Source: Eublepharis macularius (lineage: Eukaryota > Chordata > Lepidosauria > Squamata > Eublepharidae). Taken from it: a DNA stretch of 64,000 nt. This document shows, in pieces, positions 59,230 through 64,000 of the stretch. The translations under genes were made by a program, and so were the position numbers. Below the pieces are notes generated by a model that was given only the letters and a program-made list of their open reading frames with translations, ran no database searches and had not been told where the DNA came from. Position 1 is the first letter of the stretch; every line of letters begins with the position of its first letter. The stretch lies in assembly GCF_028583425.1 (NCBI RefSeq), contig NC_072806.1:34580001-34644000 (forward strand). The letters are read 5' to 3'.

Positions 59230-60220
59230 GAATGTCCTCATAATCTTAGGCCCTTCAGGCAGCTTTCCTATGTGCACATGGTTTGCACAAGCAAGGTCCC
59301 AGGGTCTGTCCCTTTGCATGACTGTAGAGAGCCACTTTCAGTCAGAAGTGCTAGCAGGATGGCCCAGAACAGAACAGAGACACTTCCTGGAGTGTGCTCC
59401 TGTGCACTGACCTGCTAGTGTCAGACGTGAAAAGGTTACTGTACCGGCTCAAGAACTGAATCCAAGGTTTTCTGTATCTGGCATGGATGAATGGCAACGG
59501 TGCCTCTCATCTTTCTACAAGTTAAACTTTCTCACTTTTAGTTTGCAAAAAGTTAACTTCAAGAATAATTTCCTCTCTTTTTGCACCCAGAGGTCAGAAT
59601 GCTGCTCTGGCCCATTTTCCTGCATTCCCAAGTCTCAAGGGTCTTCCTTTTTTCCATTTCAAAGCTGCTCAGAAGCCTCCAATTTCAAACGCTCACCTGC
59701 CCTCCCTCTGCCCTGAGGCAGCTTCCCAGTCTTCTTGGGTCTTTCTTCCATCTCCTCTGGTATTCCCAGATCTCTCTTTCTTGCTCTTAGTTACATTTAA
59801 TTTTTACTCCTCAAGCTCTCAAACCATTTTAGTTATCTTTTGCTGCAGCCCAAATCTAAGCATTGTGATAGAGAAATTTTCATTAGGTTTCAGATGGCAA
59901 AGTGAACACCTTCTAATTACTTGCAAACTGACTTAAGATTGGCCAAATGATATTTCTAGAGCCAACTCAAGAATCACTTAACGGAATGGTGCTTATTGGC
60001 TAGACAATGTTGCTTTAATGAATGTTGATGGTGGGTGGTCACTTGATATGACATTCCCCCCCAACACACACGCATATGCTTGGCATAGTGAAGATTGATG
60101 AGAAACACTCTGGCTTTGCAATGCAGCCAGTGAAGAGGTCTACATTTTTGAAGCTAGCTAGACAGAAAGAGCCCAGTGCATGAATCGAAGATCGTTGCTG
60201 GGGCACAATAATGTGTTGTA
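59230..60220. other. intergenic stretch without recognised feature
   Basis: No repeat or coding signal recognised. USP32, the expected neighbour by synteny, was not found here. Confidence 0.5.
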
Positions 60221-60226
60221 TAAGAC

Positions 60227-60469
60227 CAGGGCTTTTTTTCTGGGAATAGAGGTGGTGGAACTCAGTGGGTTGCCCTCGGAGAAAATGGTCACATGGCTGG
60301 TGGCCCCTCCCCCTGATCTCCAGATAGAGGGGAGTTTCGATTGTGGCACAGAAAGCAATTTAAACTCCCCTCTGTCTGGAGATCAGGGGGCGGGGCCACC
60401 AGCCATGTGACCATTTTCAGGAGGTGCCGGAACTCCATTCCACTGTGTTCCCCCTGAAAAAAAGCCCTG
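60227..60469. mobile_element. hAT-type MITE, copy D
   Basis: Ends cagggctttttttctgggaa and gaaaaaaagccctg with the GGCGGGGCCACCAGCC core. 8-bp duplication tataagac (60219-60226) against tgtaagac (60470-60477), one mismatch. Confidence 0.88.
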
Positions 60470-61209
60470 TGTAAGACCAACTAGTGTGTTGCAACAAACT
60501 AAATAATTAAAGCCCCAATTACTCTCCATATAGAGGAGGCTGCCTACTGCATCTCTGCATGATTAAGTGCTCTGGTTTTGCCTATCATTGGTCAGCCTCT
60601 GTATATACAGCAGAGGAGGCTGCCTGGTGGGTCTCTGCATGCCACAATGCTCTTGACTGGTCTCTTCCAATAAGGAGGCACCTGCAGAACGGTGACTCAT
60701 ACAGAAACGCAGACAGTTGGTTCCTTTTCAACCCAACTACATGCTATACTTTTAAAAATGAATGTTTTAAAGGTATATGAGTGATCATTTCCAGTTTTAA
60801 TTTTTTAGGGGGGGGAGTATATTCTAGATACCAAATATTTGCGGGAAAAGTGCAGTAAAAACAAGTCCAGAAGAGGCAAAAAACAGGTATAGACCTGAGC
60901 AGTTAACCAGCTCAGTCTGATTCAGTCATCTTTGGCTGATTCCTTCGAGAGTGGGACTTTGCCCTTCCAATTTACTGGTTACCGTTCCCCTTGCCACAGC
61001 GTCTCATTGAGGCTGGCAAGGACTCCTTTGCATTACAACCACAAAGAGGGCTTCCATGTAGCTGCCTTTGGAAAGCCCAACTTAGCTTGATGCCTCTGTC
61101 TCTATGCTAGACAGAGGACTGGAAGAGTTCAGATGTGTTTGGAAACCCTGTGCCTTTCTTCTAGCTATGTAGATCTGCCAACATTTTGTTGCAGTAATAT
61201 AGATTAAAG

Positions 61210-62358
61210 CAGGGCTTTTTTCTGGGAAAAGAGGTGGTGGATCTCAGGACTCCACAATATCACTTTGGGTCAGCTGGAACAAGGGGGGAGTGTTTTAAAG
61301 TTTAAATTGCCCTGGTTGAAAATGGTCACATGGCTGGTGCCCCCGCCCCCAAACTCCAGACAGAGGGGAGTTTAGACATGTGCATGAACAGCACTATGAA
61401 CAGAAAAAACCCACGAACAGGCTGCTCGGCTGCTCGCAAATGGACTGTTCGTGATGCGCCATTCCAGCCAAACAGGCGGTTGGCGCAAGCCTCGTTCATT
61501 GCGCTTGGCCGCCGTTCAGGAAGCTAGACACTCAGGTGCCTTCAATTGCCTTGGCAATGGAGGGGGGAGTGCCTGAACTCTGTCTGCACTCCCTCTGTCT
61601 CCCCGGACACCCCAATCAAAGCCCAACTTAGCTTGATGGGCAGGTCTTCCTTCCAAGTGCGGAGCTGCAAATCGGTTACAATTGGTAACGTGGGAGCAGA
61701 CACCAGGGGGGAGGGAGGGGGGAGGGGGTGTTCTGTGGCCATGGGAACTCCAATCTCATCTCTGCAGACCCTGTTAGGCAGGGTCTGCCAACCACAGGCC
61801 TCCTGCGTTTCTCAATGAGTCCTCAGCTTATAAAAGGGAACTGTACTCCCAGTTCTGGTTTCACTTTCAGCAAGCACTGGAGTGGGACAGAGCTGCTGAT
61901 AGCGTTTTGGGGGAGAGGGAGAGTGCATTGGAGCTGGGCTTTTTTCTGTGTTTGGTGGGTGGAATAGAGAGCTATCCCCTCCGGTTCCAGGTCTGATGCC
62001 AGGCCCTGGGGCCAAGCTCAGTGGGCACCTTGGCTGAGGACTCACCCTGATTATTAGTGCCTGATCTGGTCAGGTCTCTGGGAGTGTTGGGCTAGGGCTC
62101 TACCCCCTCCCACTGGGAATGTATAACTCCGAGATCCATACTGCAATTTTGACCAAACTTGGGTGGTGGCTGGAGAAGAGCCTGCTGCACATTCCCTGTG
62201 AATATGGGCTCTCTTAAGTGCTAAGGGGGCCGCTCTGGTGCTGATGAACACCAAACACTGAACACGTTCGGTAAAGGGACATGTTCAGGTCCGGTCGGCG
62301 GTTTGTGTTCGTCATCGAGAACTCCATTCCATCGCGTTCCAGCTGAAAAAAAGCCCTG
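61210..62358. mobile_element. hAT-type MITE, copy E, composite (1149 bp)
   Basis: It has the same ends (cagggcttttttctgggaaa, gaaaaaaagccctg) and a perfect 8-bp duplication gattaaag (61202-61209 and 62359-62366). It holds only one arm of the usual core (61322-61375). Then come about 950 bp of other sequence beginning acatgtgcatgaacagcact and ending near gaacacgttcggtaaaggg, probably another element inserted or captured. Confidence 0.8.
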
Positions 62359-63139
62359 GATTAAAGTACATTGCAGTAAGCGATACTAAGCACTACACAT
62401 GTATTCTAGGTGAACGTCTGCACTTTGAATGAACTGTCTTGAGTTTTTTCTAACAGAATTGTATAACCAACACAGGTGTTGCTTTAATTTTTGACGGCCA
62501 GTTAAAATTAGTGAATTCTGCCTAGATTAATGTTCTTCTGTCAGAGAATGGACCTATGGTGATCACCAACTTAACTCTTTCTGTCATTTCTCATAGATTT
62601 ACAGTTTTGTTTTGCAAGTTCGATATAACGTCATTTTCAGCTAATTAGAAGGTTATACAATAGAAATTATAATTGTTTAATGAAACATCAAACCGATCAT
62701 AGTTTGTTTATGCTATCATATGAAAAAGATCTTAGATATTTGCATAAAATAACTTATAAAACATGCTAATTCAGATAGGGTGTTAGAGTTCTGATTGGAA
62801 GAAATCTCATGAGAATCTTACCTTTGTGTTGTCTGCTATGGGAATCTTAATGCATTTCATAGAAATTTTGATTGTCAAACTAGCAAGCCTAATTCTTATT
62901 GCTTTTCTGTGTTCTGTTTTTGTAGGATATATATTAATGATCATATATATTTTGATATTTTGCTTCTTTAAAAAACGAGAGTATAATTTTAATAAAGGAA
63001 ATAAACTCTAGAACAGTCTCTGTGTACTTTGAGGAGGAGGAGCAAAGCAAAAAGGACCCTATAAATAATGAATTGATAAGCAGAACTTGTTCAAGAACCG
63101 TCCTGTTTGACAGGCCTCAGCTAATTGCTGAAAGCTATC

Positions 63140-63235
63140 CAACAGTAAAAGATAAATCTAAGGTGCTAGTGGACTCGAATCTTGCTATTCAACTGAAAAC
63201 CAACCTGGCTACCCACCTGAAACTGTTCTTAAACC
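63140..63235 (+). repeat. fragment of a family-3-like repeat end
   Basis: aaggtgctagtggactcgaa, tcttgctattcaactg and ggctacccacctgaaac match the widespread AAGGTGCTACTGGACTC...CACGGCTACC end also seen at 43273. It makes a chance ORF (63022-63276), not a gene. Confidence 0.5.
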
Positions 63236-63689
63236 AGGGCACACCGCCTGAGCTTATACACAGTGTTGAGACTTGACTTTACCTGCTATATTTGCATGCT
63301 CCTCCATGGTTTAAAACAAAACAAAACAGTTTGCTCTTTTGGTTAAAGATATGCTAGAAAAGCCTAGTTCAGTTTGTTATCAACAATTCAAATACAGCCT
63401 TACCAGTGCGCAAAACAGCAAGCCACGCAAACCTCCCATTCCAGGTATGCATTCTGATGAGTCATATATGAAAAAAATTGGTTTATTTCTGAAATTACAT
63501 AAATAGGCCACATGGTAATGAGATTGCAGTCTGGATTCCCAGGGCCTGATAAACTGGACCCATTTCCCTTCCACGCTTGGCTCGAGGGGTAGAAGGCTGA
63601 TAGGAGCCACAAACAAGGCACAGAGTCCTTTCCCTGATGCAGTCTAGCACAGGCACACAGAGGTCAACTGCCTCTGGACATGGTGGTTC

Positions 63690-64000
63690 CCTTTAGTTAT
63701 CAGGGCTAGTAGCCATTGATGGACTTCTCCTCCTGGAATCTTCCTAATTCACCTTTTAAAGCTGTCTTCACCTTTTAATTCACTGTCTGCTGGCAGTGAA
63801 ATCCACAATTCAATCACTTGTTGAGTAAAGAAGTATCCCGAGAGCTAGCATTATGGGTTCTCTCTCTCCTGTGACTCTAGCCCATGCAATATGGTACAGA
63901 CTTTTATCATGTTTTCCAGCCATCTTTTTTCTAAACCAGTCAATGACTTTTTAGTCATTCTGCTTCTGTGGTTTCCCCCAGCTCTTTTTCTCTTTTAAAG
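63690..64000 (+). mobile_element. CR1/L3-like LINE 3' region
   Basis: It contains tgaaatccacaattcaatca, cttgttgagtaaagaagtat, tacagacttttatcatgttt and ttctaaaccagtcaatgac, typical of the 3' UTR of CR1/L3 elements. It runs off the window edge. Confidence 0.6.

Noticed and set aside
63022-63276. 84-codon + strand ORF
   Set aside because: Its second half is a known repeat end (AAGGTGCTAGTGGACTC...).

Overview
The window is eukaryotic nuclear DNA from a squamate reptile, possibly a gecko. It has multi-exon genes with canonical GT-AG introns. It also carries repeats I recognise as typical of lizards: tRNA-derived Sauria/ACA-like SINEs, SINEs containing a 5S-rRNA-like segment, CR1/L2-type LINE tails, hAT-type MITEs, and DIRS-like and Penelope-like retroelement remains. 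The species call rests only on repeat style.

Two genes are supported. On the + strand, positions 5064-25861 carry eleven exons of APPBP2, a TPR-repeat protein that binds the APP cytoplasmic tail and acts as a CUL2 ubiquitin-ligase substrate receptor. They correspond to exons 3-13 of 13. Exons 1-2 lie upstream of the window. The exons encode 509 residues, exactly the number expected after residue 76 of the 585-residue human protein, and all phases fit. A 3' UTR of about 8.3 kb follows, poor in repeats, ending at an AATAAA at 34135-34140.

On the - strand, converging on APPBP2, lies CHCT1 (C17orf64), which carries the CHD1-type helical C-terminal domain. Exons 2-4 are clear (55242-55373, 53494-53669, 48846-48945). 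A plausible first exon (58262-58315) and two plausible last exons (47125-47180, 43743-43944) complete a 239-codon reading frame, close to the roughly 236 residues I recall for human. Upstream of the proposed start are two X-box-like (RFX) sites and a CRE-like site, which would suit a testis gene. As I recall, the order and orientation match human 17q23 (USP32 - CHCT1 - APPBP2 - PPM1D). USP32 and PPM1D were not seen.

Layout: 1-5063 is APPBP2 intron 2 with SINEs, two palindromic elements and a gutted DIRS-like element. 5064-25861 is APPBP2 exons with mostly small introns; the 6.3-kb intron 9 and intron 11 hold repeats. 25862-about 34160 is the 3' UTR. 34160-43742 is repeat-dense intergenic DNA. 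43743-58400 is CHCT1 with repeat-filled introns. 58500-64000 is upstream intergenic DNA with more hAT MITEs and a CR1-like tail.

The most unusual pattern is a set of long, nearly spacer-free palindromic elements, of at least four unrelated sequences. They are flanked by perfect 12-15 bp target-site duplications, too long and variable for cut-and-paste DNA transposons. They may be Penelope-type or other target-primed retroelements with inverted terminal copies.
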